Shown here one piece after another: positions 1 through 9,666 of a stretch of 64,000 bases of DNA. The first letter of the stretch is position 1, and each line of letters opens with the position of its first letter. The stretch comes from Rathayibacter sp. VKM Ac-2804. Its GTDB lineage: Bacteria > Actinomycetota > Actinomycetes > Actinomycetales > Microbacteriaceae. Below the pieces are notes generated by a model that worked only from the letters and a program-made list of their open reading frames with translations, was not told the origin of the DNA and made no database searches. The DNA lies in contig NZ_CP047420.1 in the NCBI RefSeq assembly GCF_009866655.1, positions 1,178,001 to 1,242,000 on the forward strand. Reading direction: 5' to 3'. Both the position numbers and the translations under genes were made by a program.

Positions 1-918
1 GTGGGCCGGATCCGCCGCTTCGCGGACGCCGAGGACCGCTACGTCCTCCACCTGCTCGGCTCGCTCGGCAGCACCCGCCTCGACGGACTGCACGTGGTCA
101 TCGACTGCGCGCACGGTGCCGCCGCAGGGATCTCGCCCGAGGTGTTCACCGACGCCGGCGCGACCGTCACCGTGATCGGCAACGATCCGGACGGCATCAA
201 CATCAACGACGGAGTGGGCTCGACCCATCTCGACCACGTCGCCGAGGCGGTCCGCGAAGCGGGCGCCGACGTGGGCATCGCGCACGACGGCGACGCGGAC
301 CGCTGCCTGGCGGTCGACGCCGAGGGGCGCGTCGTCGACGGCGACCAGATCATGGCGATCCTCGCGACCTCGATGGCGCGGCGCGGCGTCCTGCGTGACA
401 ACGTGCTCGTCGCCACGGTGATGAGCAACCTCGGCCTCAAGACCGCGATGGCCGACGCCGGCATCCGGGTGATCGAGACGGGTGTGGGCGACCGCTACGT
501 GCTCGAGGCCATGAACGACGGCGGCTACTCGCTCGGCGGCGAGCAGTCCGGCCATGTCATCATGAGCCGCTTCGCCACGACCGGCGACGGCGTCCTCACC
601 GGCCTGCAGCTGGCGGCCGAGATGGCGCGCAGCGGCAAGACGCTCGCCGAGCTCGCCTCGGTGATGCGCGTGTTCCCGCAGACGCTCGTCAACGTCCGCG
701 GCGTCGACCGCGAGGGCGTGCACGACGACACCGTGATCGCGGCGGCCATCGCCGCGGCCGAGGCGGAGCTGGGCACCGGCGGGCGCGTCCTGCTGCGACC
801 CTCGGGCACGGAGCCGATGGTGCGCGTCATGGTCGAGGCCTCCACGAAGGAGACCGCGGACCGGCTGGCGGAGTCGCTGGCGGCGGTCGTGCTCGAGCAG
901 CTGCGCGTCGCGTCCTAG
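1..918 (+). CDS. glmM: phosphoglucosamine mutase, C-terminal two thirds (5' end outside window)
   Basis: Interconverts glucosamine-6-phosphate and glucosamine-1-phosphate on the way to UDP-GlcNAc for the cell wall. The visible 305 residues contain the metal-binding loop of alpha-D-phosphohexomutases (AHDGDADRC), the sugar-specificity segment GGEQSGHVI and the C-terminal phosphate-binding loop ([15 protein letters not shown]). The family is about 450 residues, so the N-terminal domain with the catalytic serine lies upstream of base 1; the GTG at base 1 is internal. It sits near glmS, the preceding enzyme of the same pathway, with coaA between on the opposite strand. Confidence 0.96.
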   Translation: MGRIRRFADAEDRYVLHLLGSLGSTRLDGLHVVIDCAHGAAAGISPEVFTDAGATVTVIGNDPDGININDGVGSTHLDHVAEAVREAGADVGIAHDGDADRCLAVDAEGRVVDGDQIMAILATSMARRGVLRDNVLVATVMSNLGLKTAMADAGIRVIETGVGDRYVLEAMNDGGYSLGGEQSGHVIMSRFATTGDGVLTGLQLAAEMARSGKTLAELASVMRVFPQTLVNVRGVDREGVHDDTVIAAAIAAAEAELGTGGRVLLRPSGTEPMVRVMVEASTKETADRLAESLAAVVLEQLRVAS

Positions 919-939
919 TGGCCGGAGCCGCTGATCGGG

Positions 940-1078
940 GATCTCGATACGCCCCTGCGGGGCTACTCGGTCAGCATGCTTCCGCCTGCTCGCTGTGTGC
1001 TGGTCGACGACGCACGGCATGACTCGGCCTGCTCGCCGCATGCTGGTGGAGTAGCGCCGGAGGCGTGCATCGAGACCC
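940..1078. repeat. paired inverted palindromic repeat (REP-like), locus 1
   Basis: Two copies of a roughly 40-bp unit face each other between the convergent glmM and coaA genes: 940-978 (starts GATCTCGATACGCC, ends with a CAGCATG) and the inverted copy 1039-1078 (starts CATGCTGG, ends ATCGAGACCC). Each unit has a small GC hairpin in its middle. The same unit recurs at 5988, 14036/14181, 23630/23715 and 46606/46655. The pair probably also serves as a bidirectional terminator here, which is inference. Confidence 0.8.
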
Positions 1079-1114
1079 GCCGTCGTCGGCAGGTGAGCCG
1101 TCGGCGATCCGTCG

Positions 1115-2071
1115 TCAGATCTTGCGGAGGAGCACCGAGGAGACGGTGTGGTCGGCCTGCTTGCGCAGGACGAGGCTCGCGCGGGAGCGGGTCGGCCGCA
1201 CGTTCTGCAGCAGGTTCGGCTCGTTGATCGAGGACCAGATGCTGCGGGCCTGCGCGCGCGCCTCGTCCGGCGTCAGCGAGGCGTAGCGGTGGAAGTACGA
1301 GGTCGGGCTGGCGAAGGCGCCCTGCTGGAGGGCGAGGAAGCGCTCCTCGTACCAGCGCGCGATGTCGCTCGTGCGCGCGTCGACGTACACCGTGAAGTCG
1401 AACAGGTCGCTGACCGCGAGGCCGTGGCCGGGCGCAGGCGGCTGCAGCACGTTCAGTCCCTCCACGATCAGCACGTCGGGTCGGCGGACCACGATCTCCG
1501 CGTCGTGCACGATGTCGTAGGAGAGGTGCGAGTAGAACGGCGCGCGCACCTCGGCGGCCCCGCCCTTCACCTCCGAGACGAAGCGCAGCAGCGCCCGGCG
1601 GTCGTACGACTCCGGGAAGCCCTTGCGGCTCATCAGCCCTCGCCGCTCCAGCTCCTTGTTGGGCAGGAGGAAGCCGTCGGTCGTCACCAGCTCGACGCGC
1701 GGGGTGTCGTCCCAGCGGGCGAGCAGCTCGCGGAGCAGGCGGGCGATGGTCGACTTGCCGACCGCGACCGAGCCGGCCACGCCGATCACGAACGGGGTGG
1801 GCTGCGCGCGCTCGCCGAGGAACGTGCTCGTCGCCCGGTGCAGCTGGCGCGCGCCCCCGGCGTAGAGGGTGAGCAGTCGCGACAGCGGCAGGTAGACCTC
1901 GGCGACCTCGGTGAGGCTCAGCCGGTCGCCGAGCCCGCGCAGCTGCACGACCTCGGTCTCGCTCAGCGGCAGCTCGGTGCTGCGGGCGAGCTCGGCCCAG
2001 TCGGAGCGGACGATCTCGACGAACGGGGAGGGGTGCGCCTCGCGCCCGGGTTCGCGAGCTGACGAGGACAT
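1115..2071 (-). CDS. coaA: type I pantothenate kinase
   Basis: Phosphorylates pantothenate, the first committed step of coenzyme A synthesis, in the cytoplasm. The 318-residue length and the P-loop [12 protein letters not shown] near residue 97 are typical of bacterial CoaA, as are the TTDGFL and YDR segments further on. I chose the ATG at 2071 over the GTG at 2077 because a TAGGAT -10 box (2079-2084, minus strand) ends 7 bases upstream of the ATG, the usual spacing for a leaderless message here. Convergent with glmM and divergent from glmS. Confidence 0.95.
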   Translation of the reverse strand: MSSSAREPGREAHPSPFVEIVRSDWAELARSTELPLSETEVVQLRGLGDRLSLTEVAEVYLPLSRLLTLYAGGARQLHRATSTFLGERAQPTPFVIGVAGSVAVGKSTIARLLRELLARWDDTPRVELVTTDGFLLPNKELERRGLMSRKGFPESYDRRALLRFVSEVKGGAAEVRAPFYSHLSYDIVHDAEIVVRRPDVLIVEGLNVLQPPAPGHGLAVSDLFDFTVYVDARTSDIARWYEERFLALQQGAFASPTSYFHRYASLTPDEARAQARSIWSSINEPNLLQNVRPTRSRASLVLRKQADHTVSSVLLRKI

Positions 2072-2078
2072 CTGCACG

Positions 2079-2141
2079 ATCCTAGCGGCCGCTGCGGCTC
2101 TGGCCCGTCGCCGCGGGAGCGCCCCCGCGCGCGATTAGGAT
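2079..2141. promoter_or_regulatory. divergent coaA / glmS promoter region
   Basis: Two back-to-back TAGGAT -10 boxes are visible: 2079-2084 on the minus strand for coaA and 2136-2141 on the plus strand for glmS, each ending 7 bases before the start codon. Both transcripts are therefore predicted to be leaderless. No convincing -35 is visible for either. Confidence 0.6.
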
Positions 2142-2148
2142 CGAGCGC

Positions 2149-3996
2149 ATGTGTGGAATCGTTGGATACGTCGGCGCGCGCGACAGCCTGGCCGTGCTGC
2201 TCGGGGGACTGAAGCGACTGGAGTACCGCGGGTACGACTCCGCCGGTGTGGCCGTGATCGACGCCGACGGCCGGATCGACAGCCGCAAGCGCTCCGGCAA
2301 GCTCAGCGTCCTGGTCGACGACCTCGAGGCGCACCCGATGGCGCAGGGCACGACCGGCATCGGGCACACCCGCTGGGCGACGCACGGCGGCCCGACCGAC
2401 CGCAACGCGCACCCGCACCTCGCGGACGACGGGCGCCTGGCCGTCATCCACAACGGCATCATCGAGAACTTCCAGCCGCTCAAGGAGGAGCTGCTCGCGG
2501 AGGGCGCGGTCTTCGAGAGCGAGACCGACACCGAGGTCGCCGCGCACCTGATCGCGCGGGAGCACCGTCGCACCGGCGACCTGGTGCTCGCCTTCCAGGC
2601 CGTCGTCGCCCGCCTCGAGGGCGCGTTCACGCTCCTCGCGCTGCACCAGGACCAGCCGGGTGTCGTCGTGGGCGCCCGCCGCAACTCGCCGCTCGTGATC
2701 GGCCTCGGCGACGGGGAGAACTTCCTCGGCTCCGACGTCGCCGCGTTCGTCGAGTTCACCCGCCGCGCAGTCGCGATCGGGCAGGACCAGATCGTCACGA
2801 TCACGCCCGAACTCGTCACCGTCACCGACTTCTTCGGCAACCCCGTCGAGACCGAGCCGTTCGAGATCGCCTGGGACGCGTCCGCCTCCGAGAAGGGCGG
2901 CTGGTCGAGCTTCATGGCCAAGGAGATCAGCGAGGGCCCGGAGGCCGTCGCCAAGACGCTGCTCGGCCGCCTCCAGGACGGCGTGGTCGTGCTGCCCGAG
3001 CTCGCGGCGCTCGACGCCACCCTCGCGGACATCGACCGCATCACCGTGATCGCCTGCGGCACCGCCGCCTACTCCGGCATGGTCGCGAAGTACGCGATCG
3101 AGAAGTGGGCGCGCGTGCCCGTCGAGGTCGAGCTGAGCCACGAGTTCCGCTACCGCGACCCGGTGCTGACGCCGCGCACGCTGGTCGTCTCGATCAGCCA
3201 GTCCGGCGAGACCATGGACACGCTGATGGCCGTGAAGTACGCCCGGGAGAAGGGCGCCAAGACGCTCTCCGTCTGCAACACCCAGGGGGCGACGATCCCG
3301 CGCGAGTCCGACGCCGTGCTCTACACCCACGCCGGTCCGGAGGTCGCGGTCGCCTCGACCAAGGCGTTCGTCGCGCAGATCGCGGCGCTGTACCTCTTCG
3401 GTCTGCACCTGGCCGCGGTCCGCGGTGCGGCCTCGCCCGAGCTGATCGCCTCGCAGGCCGCGCAGCTCGCGGCCATCCCGGAGAAGCTCTCGCGCGTGCT
3501 GGACGCCTCGGAGGCGATCGCCCAGCTCGCCGGCTGGATGGCGGACACCCGCGCGGTGCTCTTCCTCGGCCGCCACGTGGGCTACCCGGTGGCCCTCGAG
3601 GGCGCGCTCAAGCTCAAGGAGCTGGCCTACATCCACGCCGAGGGCTTCGCCGCGGGCGAGCTGAAGCACGGGCCGATCGCGCTGATCGAGCCGGGACAGG
3701 TCGTCTTCGTCATCGTGCCGAGCCCGAGCGAGTCGTACGAGCTGCAGCGCAAGGTGATCTCGAACATCCAGGAGATCAAGGCGCGCGGCGCCCGGGTCAT
3801 CGCGATCGCGGAGCAGGGCGATGCCGCCGCCATCCAGATCGCCGACGAGGTCGTGCCGATCCCGCTGGCCGACCCGCTGTTCGAGCCGCTGCTCGCCGTC
3901 ACGCCGCTGCAGATGTTCGCGATGGAGCTCGCCTCCGCCAAGGGCCTCGACGTCGACCAGCCGCGCAACCTCGCCAAGTCGGTCACGGTCGAGTGA
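2149..3996 (+). CDS. glmS: glutamine--fructose-6-phosphate aminotransferase (isomerizing)
   Basis: Makes glucosamine-6-phosphate from fructose-6-phosphate and glutamine, the entry step to UDP-GlcNAc. The 615 residues begin MCGIVGY, so Cys2 becomes the N-terminal nucleophile of the glutaminase domain (about 1-230), followed by the TRWATHG motif. Two SIS sugar-isomerase domains follow (about 285-605, with SISQSGETMDT and LKHGPIAL), and the protein ends with the family tail LAKSVTVE. A leaderless start is predicted from TAGGAT at 2136. I see no space for a glmS ribozyme in the short upstream region. Confidence 0.98.
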   Translation: MCGIVGYVGARDSLAVLLGGLKRLEYRGYDSAGVAVIDADGRIDSRKRSGKLSVLVDDLEAHPMAQGTTGIGHTRWATHGGPTDRNAHPHLADDGRLAVIHNGIIENFQPLKEELLAEGAVFESETDTEVAAHLIAREHRRTGDLVLAFQAVVARLEGAFTLLALHQDQPGVVVGARRNSPLVIGLGDGENFLGSDVAAFVEFTRRAVAIGQDQIVTITPELVTVTDFFGNPVETEPFEIAWDASASEKGGWSSFMAKEISEGPEAVAKTLLGRLQDGVVVLPELAALDATLADIDRITVIACGTAAYSGMVAKYAIEKWARVPVEVELSHEFRYRDPVLTPRTLVVSISQSGETMDTLMAVKYAREKGAKTLSVCNTQGATIPRESDAVLYTHAGPEVAVASTKAFVAQIAALYLFGLHLAAVRGAASPELIASQAAQLAAIPEKLSRVLDASEAIAQLAGWMADTRAVLFLGRHVGYPVALEGALKLKELAYIHAEGFAAGELKHGPIALIEPGQVVFVIVPSPSESYELQRKVISNIQEIKARGARVIAIAEQGDAAAIQIADEVVPIPLADPLFEPLLAVTPLQMFAMELASAKGLDVDQPRNLAKSVTVE

Positions 3997-4003
3997 CCCT
4001 GCC

Positions 4004-4354
4004 GTGATCGTCGGGATCGGCGTGGACGTGGTGGATCTCGCGCGCTTCGAGCGGGCGATCACGCGCACCCCGCGACTGCGGGAGCGGTTGTTCGCCGAGA
4101 GCGAACGCGATCTCCCGACGGCGTCGCTGGCGGGGCGGTTCGCGGCCAAGGAGGCGCTGATCAAGGCGCTCGGCGACTCGGCGGGTGCGCGCTGGCACGA
4201 CATGGTGGTCGAGCGCGACGAGCACGGGAACCCCTCCTTCGCCCTGCACGGGGCGGCCCGCGCGGCGGCCGAGTCGCGGGGGATCGTCCGCGTGCACCTC
4301 TCGATGAGCCACGACGCCGGCGTCGCCTGCGCGTTCGTGGTGGCCGAGTCGTGA
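4004..4354 (+). CDS. acpS: holo-[acyl-carrier-protein] synthase
   Basis: Transfers 4'-phosphopantetheine from CoA to apo-ACP, linking the nearby coaA to fatty-acid synthesis. The 116-residue protein starts IGVDVVDLARFERA with the Mg-binding Asp of the AcpS family, and has the second motif FAAKEALIKALG. The GTG start at 4004 lies 7 bases after the glmS stop and gives a normal family length. Its stop overlaps the alr start (GTGA, 4351-4354), which indicates translational coupling. Confidence 0.94.
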   Translation: MIVGIGVDVVDLARFERAITRTPRLRERLFAESERDLPTASLAGRFAAKEALIKALGDSAGARWHDMVVERDEHGNPSFALHGAARAAAESRGIVRVHLSMSHDAGVACAFVVAES

Positions 4355-5496
4355 TCGCGCCGCTCGCCTACCGCGAGGCGCTGATCGACCTGGACGCCGT
4401 CGCGGCGAACACGGCGCGGCTCCGGGCGCTGACGGCCGCACCCCGGCTGATGGCGGTCGTCAAGGCGAACGCCTACGGACACGGCGCGCTCGCGGTGGCG
4501 CAGGCGGCGCTCGCCGGCGGGGCGGACGCGCTCGGCACCGCCGATCTCGAGGAGGCGGTGGCGCTCCGCGAGGCCGGGATCCTCGCGCCTGTGCTCTGCT
4601 GGCTGCACGACCCCGAGCAGGACTTCGACACCGCCCTCGAGCACGGCATCGAGGTCGCCGTGTCCTCGGTCGCGCAGCTCGACCGGCTCGCGCAGGCCGC
4701 CGAGGACCGCGGCGTGCGCGGCGCGGTGCAGCTGAAGGTCGACACCGGTCTGAGCCGCAACGGGGCGCCGGAGGCGGAGTGGGCGCCGCTCGCGCAGTCG
4801 CTCGCCCGGCACGCGGCGCGCGGCTCGCTGCAGCTCACCGGTCTGTTCTCGCACCTCTCGAACACCTCGCGCGAGGAGGACCTGGCGCAGCTCGCGGGAC
4901 TGCGCCGGGCGGAGGAGGTGCTGCGCGCGCACGGGACGCCGGCGCCGCTGGTGCATCTCGCCGCGACGGCCGCCGCGCTCCGCCTGCCGGAGGCGCGCCT
5001 GGACCAGGTGCGCACCGGCATCGGCGTGTACGGGCTGTCGCCGTTCGACGACGAGACGTCCCTCGGGCTCGGCCTGGTGCCGGCGATGACTCTGCAGGGC
5101 CGCGTCGCCGGACTGCGCCGGGTTCCCGCCGGAACGGGGGTCAGCTACGACTACGCCTACCGGGCCGCCGGCGAGACGACGCTCGCGCTGGTGCCGTTCG
5201 GCTACGCGGACGGGATCCCGCGCGCCGCGTCCGGTGTCGCCGAGGTGTCGATCGGCGGGCGCCGCCACCGCATCGCCGGACGGGTCGCGATGGACCAGTT
5301 CGTGGTCGACGTCGGCGACGCTCGCGTCGCGGTCGGCGACCCGGTGACCCTCTGGGGCGACCCGACCACCGGCGTCCCGTCGGTCGACGAGTGGGCGCGC
5401 TGGTGCGGGACGATCAACTACGAGCTGGTCACCCGGATCGGGCACCGCGTCCCGCGCAGGACGGTCGGCGGCCCCGCGGGAGGCGCCCGTGCCTGA
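4351..5496 (+). CDS. alr: alanine racemase
   Basis: A PLP enzyme making D-alanine for peptidoglycan. The 381-residue protein has the PLP-lysine motif VVKANAYGHG (Lys38), the catalytic tyrosine region GVSYDYAY and the C-terminal segment AMDQFVVDVG. It starts with GTG overlapping the acpS stop and ends overlapping tsaE, so glmS-acpS-alr-tsaE look like one transcription unit. Confidence 0.96.
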   Translation: MIAPLAYREALIDLDAVAANTARLRALTAAPRLMAVVKANAYGHGALAVAQAALAGGADALGTADLEEAVALREAGILAPVLCWLHDPEQDFDTALEHGIEVAVSSVAQLDRLAQAAEDRGVRGAVQLKVDTGLSRNGAPEAEWAPLAQSLARHAARGSLQLTGLFSHLSNTSREEDLAQLAGLRRAEEVLRAHGTPAPLVHLAATAAALRLPEARLDQVRTGIGVYGLSPFDDETSLGLGLVPAMTLQGRVAGLRRVPAGTGVSYDYAYRAAGETTLALVPFGYADGIPRAASGVAEVSIGGRRHRIAGRVAMDQFVVDVGDARVAVGDPVTLWGDPTTGVPSVDEWARWCGTINYELVTRIGHRVPRRTVGGPAGGARA

Positions 5497-5971
5497 GCGC
5501 GGCTGGTTCGCCGACCGCACCGTCGAGATCGCGGATCCGGAGGCGATGGAGGAGCTCGGCCGCTCCCTCGGGCAGGTGCTGCGCGCCGGCGACCTGCTGG
5601 TGCTGACCGGGCCGCTCGGCGCGGGCAAGACGACCTTCACCCGCGGCCTCGGTGACGGGCTCGGCGTGCGCGGGCCGGTCACCAGCCCGACCTTCGTGAT
5701 AGCGCGGACGCATCCTCCGCTGCACGGCGGGCCGCCGCTCGTGCACGTGGACGCCTACCGCGTCGGCTCCGCCGTGGAGCTGGACGATCTCGATCTCGAC
5801 CTCGAGCACTCGGTCGTCGTGGTGGAGTGGGGCGCCGGGCTGCTCGACGGCGTGGCGGAGTCGTGGCTCGACGTCGTCCTCGAGCGTCCGACCGGCGGCT
5901 CCGACGCCGAGGACGGCGAGGAGCCGATCGAGCCGCGCACGGTGCGCTTCCGCGGCACGGGCTGGTCCTGA
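5489..5971 (+). CDS. tsaE: tRNA t6A37 threonylcarbamoyl-transfer ATPase TsaE
   Basis: The ATPase subunit that works with TsaB and TsaD to place threonylcarbamoyl on A37 of ANN-decoding tRNAs. The Walker A GPLGAGKTTF lies at residues 41-50, followed by the family motif SPTFVI and the HVDAYR segment. The GTG start overlaps the last codons of alr by 8 bases. The 160-residue length is usual. Confidence 0.94.
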   Translation: MPERGWFADRTVEIADPEAMEELGRSLGQVLRAGDLLVLTGPLGAGKTTFTRGLGDGLGVRGPVTSPTFVIARTHPPLHGGPPLVHVDAYRVGSAVELDDLDLDLEHSVVVVEWGAGLLDGVAESWLDVVLERPTGGSDAEDGEEPIEPRTVRFRGTGWS

Positions 5972-5987
5972 CCGCTCTGCTCACGGC

Positions 5988-6026
5988 GGGTCCCGAGACG
6001 CCGCTGCGCGGCTGCTCGACCAGCAC
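5988..6026 (+). repeat. single REP-like unit, locus 2
   Basis: A degenerate copy of the repeat described at 940-1078 (GGTCCCGAGACGCC, a GC stem-loop, then CTCGACCAGCAC) lies between tsaE and tsaB. No inverted partner is visible in this short gap. Confidence 0.6.
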
Positions 6027-6083
6027 AGGGAGCGCCGCAGGCTCCGCGGCCGGTGCCCCGTCGCCCGCGGGTAGCCTGTCAGG

Positions 6084-6704
6084 GTGCTGCTCGCGATCGA
6101 CACCTCCTCCGGTACCTCCGTCGCCGTCGTCGGCACCGACGGCGTGGTCCGCGCCGAGCGCACCGAGACCGACACCATGCGGCACGCCGAGGTCGTCGGC
6201 CGGCTGATCCAGGAGGCCCTCGAGGCGGCGGGCGTCGGCCCCGACGCGATCGCGGCCGTCGCCGTGGGCATGGGCCCCGGCCCCTTCACGGGCCTCCGAG
6301 TCGGCATCGCCGCGGCCCGCGCCTTCGCGTTCGGCCGCGACGTGCCCACCCTCCCGGTCGTCTCGCACGACGCGGTCGCGCTCGGCGCGCTGCGCCACGG
6401 CCGCGCCGACGGCTTCCTCGTCGTCACCGACGCGCGCCGCCGCGAGCTCTACTGGAGTGCCTACGCCGGCCTCGACGAGCAGGGCCTCCCCGTCCGCACC
6501 GCCGGACCCGGCCTCGACAAGCCGCCGGCGCTGCCCTTCCCCGAGCTGCCCCGCCTCGAGGCGGAGACGGTGTCCGCCGCCGAGCTGGGCGTGGTCGCCG
6601 CTCTCACCCGCGCGGCCGGCCGCGCTCCCGCGGCGGACGAGCCGCTCTACCTCCGCTCGCCCGACGTCACGCTCTCGGCCGGCCCGAAGCGGGTCACCGC
6701 GTGA
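6084..6704 (+). CDS. tsaB: tRNA t6A37 threonylcarbamoyladenosine complex subunit TsaB
   Basis: An ASKHA-fold partner that scaffolds TsaD for t6A synthesis. The 206 residues start [11 protein letters not shown] and carry the family motif [11 protein letters not shown] (about residues 69-79). TAGCCT at 6072-6077 ends 6 bases before the GTG start, so it probably has its own leaderless promoter after the 112-base gap from tsaE. The stop overlaps the rimI start (GTGA). Confidence 0.94.
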   Translation: MLLAIDTSSGTSVAVVGTDGVVRAERTETDTMRHAEVVGRLIQEALEAAGVGPDAIAAVAVGMGPGPFTGLRVGIAAARAFAFGRDVPTLPVVSHDAVALGALRHGRADGFLVVTDARRRELYWSAYAGLDEQGLPVRTAGPGLDKPPALPFPELPRLEAETVSAAELGVVAALTRAAGRAPAADEPLYLRSPDVTLSAGPKRVTA

Positions 6705-7174
6705 GCGCCGAGCTGCGCGACGCCACCGTCGACGACCTCGACGCGATCATGGCGATCGAGGAGTCGGAGTTCACCAGCGACGCGTGGTCGCGCACGATGA
6801 TGCGCGAGGAGATCCGGAGCCGGCACACCCGCTACCTCGTCGCCGAGGACGCGGGCGAGCTGGTCGGCTACGCCGGGCTCCTCTGCCCGGTCGGCGCGCA
6901 CGAGGGCGACGTGCAGACCATCGCGGTGCTCGCCTCCGCCCGCCGCACGGGGCTCGGTCGACGCCTGCTGCGCGCCCTCGTCGCCACCGCCGCCGAGCGC
7001 GGCGCCCGCGAGGTCTTCCTCGAGGTCCGCGCCGACAACCCCGCCGCCCAGTCGCTCTACCGCTCGGAGGGCTTCGAGGAGATCGGGGTCCGCCCCGCCT
7101 ACTACCAGCCCGACGGGGTCGACGCGCTCGTGATGCGCGCGCCGATCCCCGCCCCTCGACAGGAGTCGTCATGA
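6701..7174 (+). CDS. rimI: ribosomal protein S18-alanine N-acetyltransferase
   Basis: A GNAT acetyltransferase placed, as in many bacteria, between tsaB and tsaD. The 157-residue protein has the acetyl-CoA loop [10 protein letters not shown] and the C-terminal [21 protein letters not shown] pattern of RimI. The GTG at 6701 overlaps the tsaB stop by 4 bases. The assignment rests on motif plus context; substrate specificity cannot be read from sequence. Confidence 0.9.
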   Translation: MSAELRDATVDDLDAIMAIEESEFTSDAWSRTMMREEIRSRHTRYLVAEDAGELVGYAGLLCPVGAHEGDVQTIAVLASARRTGLGRRLLRALVATAAERGAREVFLEVRADNPAAQSLYRSEGFEEIGVRPAYYQPDGVDALVMRAPIPAPRQESS

Positions 7175-8235
7175 CCGCCGGTCCGCTCGTCCTCGGCATC
7201 GAGACCAGCTGCGACGAGACCGGGATCGGCATCGTCCGCGGCACGACGCTGCTCGCCAACACCATCGCCTCGTCGATGGAGGAGCACGCCCGCTACGGCG
7301 GCGTGGTGCCCGAGGTCGCCGCCCGCGCGCACCTCGAGGCGCTCGAGCCGACGCTGCGCACGGCGCTCGCCGAGGCCGGCGTCTCGCTGCAGGAGCTGGA
7401 CGCGATCGCGGTCACGAGCGGCCCCGGCCTGTCGGGCGCGCTGATGGTCGGCGTCGGCGCAGCGAAGGCGCTGGCGGTCTCGCTGGGGAAGCCGCTCTAC
7501 GCCGTCAACCACCTCGTCGGGCACGTCGGCGCCGACGTCCTGCGCGCCGACGGCAGCACCGGCAGCCCGGTGGAGGTGCCGACGATCGCGCTGCTCGTCT
7601 CGGGCGGGCACACGTCGCTCCTGCACGTGCGCGACCTCGTCTCGGACGTCGAGCTGCTCGGCGAGACCATCGACGACGCGGCCGGCGAGGCGTTCGACAA
7701 GGTCGCGCGCGTGCTCGGCCTGCCCTACCCCGGCGGCCCGCAGATCGACCGCGTCGCCGCCGATGGCGATCCGAAGGCGATCCGCTTCCCGCGCGGCCTC
7801 ACCCTCCCCAAGGACCGGGAGAAGCACCGCTACGACTTCTCCTTCTCGGGGCTCAAGACCGCGGTCGCGCGCTGGGTGGAGAAGCGCCAGGACGTCGGCG
7901 AGGAGGTCCCGATCGCCGACGTCGCCGCCAGCTTCCGCGAGGCGGTGGCGGATGTGCTCCTGACCAAGGCGGTCGCGGCCTGCGTCGACCGCGGGGTGCC
8001 GCGGCTGCTGCTCGGCGGGGGAGTGGTCGCCAACACCCGTGTCCGCGAGCTGGCCGAGGAGCGCTGCTCGGCGGCGGGCATCGCTCTGCGGATCCCCGCG
8101 CTGTCGCTCTGCACGGACAACGGCGCGATGATCGCCGCCCTCGGCGCCCAGCTGATCGAGGCCGGACACCCTCCGTCGAGCCTCTCCTTCGGTGCCGATT
8201 CGACGCTGCCCGTCACCGAGATCCAGGTCCGCTGA
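7171..8235 (+). CDS. tsaD: tRNA N6-adenosine threonylcarbamoyltransferase
   Basis: The catalytic Kae1/TsaD subunit of the t6A machinery. The 354 residues start with [14 protein letters not shown], carry the metal-binding pair His114 and His118 in NHLVGHVG, and have the [12 protein letters not shown] and [15 protein letters not shown] segments. The ATG overlaps the rimI stop (ATGA). It completes a tsaE-tsaB-rimI-tsaD series; tsaC is not in the window. Confidence 0.97.
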   Translation: MTAGPLVLGIETSCDETGIGIVRGTTLLANTIASSMEEHARYGGVVPEVAARAHLEALEPTLRTALAEAGVSLQELDAIAVTSGPGLSGALMVGVGAAKALAVSLGKPLYAVNHLVGHVGADVLRADGSTGSPVEVPTIALLVSGGHTSLLHVRDLVSDVELLGETIDDAAGEAFDKVARVLGLPYPGGPQIDRVAADGDPKAIRFPRGLTLPKDREKHRYDFSFSGLKTAVARWVEKRQDVGEEVPIADVAASFREAVADVLLTKAVAACVDRGVPRLLLGGGVVANTRVRELAEERCSAAGIALRIPALSLCTDNGAMIAALGAQLIEAGHPPSSLSFGADSTLPVTEIQVR

Positions 8236-8282
8236 TCGGGCTACCGCACCGTCGCGCTGTGTCACAAGCACCGTCCAGCCTT

Positions 8283-8312
8283 TTGACAGCCCAGCGGGGA
8301 CACTGCCACAGT
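8283..8312 (+). promoter_or_regulatory. promoter for the first DUF4190 gene
   Basis: A perfect -35 hexamer TTGACA (8283-8288) is followed after 18 bases by CACAGT (8307-8312). The gene then has a strong ribosome-binding site (AAGGGGG) before the ATG at 8351. Perfect TTGACA boxes are otherwise rare in this window. Confidence 0.5.
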
Positions 8313-8350
8313 GAGCCCACTCACTCGTTCCTGATCAAGGGGGATCCGCC

Positions 8351-8611
8351 ATGACCACTCCGTACACGCCCGCGTCCGACCGCTACAACATCCTGGCGAT
8401 CATCGGCTTCATCGCCTCGTTCTTCGTCTCGATCGTCGGCATCGTCCTCGGCTTCATCGCCCTGTCGCAGATCAAGCGGACCGGCGAGCGCGGTCGCGGC
8501 CTCGCCATCGCCGCTGTCGTGATCGGCTTCGTCGCCATCATCGTCACCATCATCTCCGTCGTCGCCCTGTTCTCGATCGCGGGACTGGCGAGCACGACGA
8601 CGGACTACTGA
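8351..8611 (+). CDS. small DUF4190-type membrane protein
   Basis: An 86-residue protein with two transmembrane segments (about 15-37 and 55-80) joined by the loop LSQIKRTGERGRGLAIA, the recurring signature of DUF4190 proteins. Function is unknown. It is the first of three related genes in a row (8351, 8667, 9147) and the only one without a proline-rich N-terminus. Confidence 0.85.
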   Translation: MTTPYTPASDRYNILAIIGFIASFFVSIVGIVLGFIALSQIKRTGERGRGLAIAAVVIGFVAIIVTIISVVALFSIAGLASTTTDY

Positions 8612-8666
8612 TCGACAGCGTCCCGCGCCCCACCGGGCGGGACGTGACGTGCTCGAGGAGGGCGAC

Positions 8667-9113
8667 GTGAACGACGACACCACCGGCGATCCGGCAGCGG
8701 GGTCGGCGGCACCGCCGCCGCGGTACGCGCCGCCCTCCGTCCCGCCGTCGCCGGAGTACGCGCCCCCGACGGAGCGGCCGGAGGCGGCGGGAACCGGGGA
8801 ATCCGGCTCCGCCGTCGCGCCCGACGGGTCTGCCGACGGCGACGGCCGCCCCGGTGCCCCCGCACCGCGCCCGCCGCTGAACGGCCTGGCCGTCGCCGCC
8901 CTGATCTGCGGCATCCTCGGTCTCGCCCCCGCCGCGATCGTCCTCGGTCACGTCGGCTTCGCCCAGGCGCGCCGCTCGGGGCAGCGCGGCCGCGGACTCG
9001 CGATCGCCGGCTTCCTCCTCGGCTACCTCGCGCTCGTGCTGCTGCTCGTCGGCGCTCTGGCCTACTCGGCCTTCGTCGGCGGGCTCCGGACGGACGGCTA
9101 CCTCCCGGCCTGA
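8667..9113 (+). CDS. DUF4190 protein with proline-rich cytoplasmic N-terminus
   Basis: 148 residues: a roughly 70-residue Pro/Ala-rich stretch, then two transmembrane segments around the loop FAQARRSGQRGRGLAIAG that marks DUF4190. I chose the GTG at 8667 because GAGGAGG sits 5 bases upstream; a GTG at 8649 in the same frame lacks such a site. It is a paralogue of its neighbours and of unknown function. Confidence 0.82.
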   Translation: MNDDTTGDPAAGSAAPPPRYAPPSVPPSPEYAPPTERPEAAGTGESGSAVAPDGSADGDGRPGAPAPRPPLNGLAVAALICGILGLAPAAIVLGHVGFAQARRSGQRGRGLAIAGFLLGYLALVLLLVGALAYSAFVGGLRTDGYLPA

Positions 9114-9146
9114 GCCGGGCGGCGACCTCGTCCTAGACTTCGAGGC

Positions 9147-9650
9147 ATGAGCGACAGCAGCCAGCCCGGTTCCGACGACCGACCGGGTCGCCCTCCCGTC
9201 CCCCCTGCTCCTCCCGTGCCCCCGGCGCCCCCGACCCCGCCCGCGTACTCCGCCGGAGCCCCGGCGGCCCCCGGCCAGGGCGTTCGCGACACCCCGCCGC
9301 CCGCCTACGGGACGCCGCTCCCGCCGGCCCCGACCGCCGCGCCGCCGCAGTACGCCTACGTCCCGGCCCCCACGACGGTGCCCAAGACGCTGAGCCTCAC
9401 CGGCATGATCCTCGGCATCGTGGGCCTGGTGATCTCGATCTTCGGCTGGGGCTTCGGCTTCATCCTCTCGGCGCCCGCGATCGTGCTCGGCTTCCTCGGT
9501 CGCCGTCGCGAGCCGGGTGCCCGCGGTCTCGGGCTGACCGCGATCATCACCGGCATCGCCGGCGTCGTGATCTCGCTGATCTACCTGGCCGTCACGATCG
9601 TGCTCCTCGTGCTCGCGCTGGACGCGGCGAGCTCCCCCGGCGGGCTCTAG
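9147..9650 (+). CDS. proline-rich DUF4190-like membrane protein
   Basis: 167 residues: a Pro-rich N-terminus (runs of PP and PAPP up to about residue 75), then two transmembrane segments with FLGRRREPGARGLGLTAI between them, the equivalent of the DUF4190 loop. A TAGACT box at 9134-9139 ends 7 bases before the ATG, so a separate leaderless transcript is likely. Function is unknown. Confidence 0.82.
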   Translation: MSDSSQPGSDDRPGRPPVPPAPPVPPAPPTPPAYSAGAPAAPGQGVRDTPPPAYGTPLPPAPTAAPPQYAYVPAPTTVPKTLSLTGMILGIVGLVISIFGWGFGFILSAPAIVLGFLGRRREPGARGLGLTAIITGIAGVVISLIYLAVTIVLLVLALDAASSPGGL

Positions 9651-9666
9651 GCGGCAGCGGTCGGTC

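Noticed and set aside
1963..5682. Minus-strand open frame of about 1240 codons
   Set aside because: Antisense of glmS, acpS, alr and tsaE with typical GC-shadow composition (Arg, Asp, Val, Leu runs).
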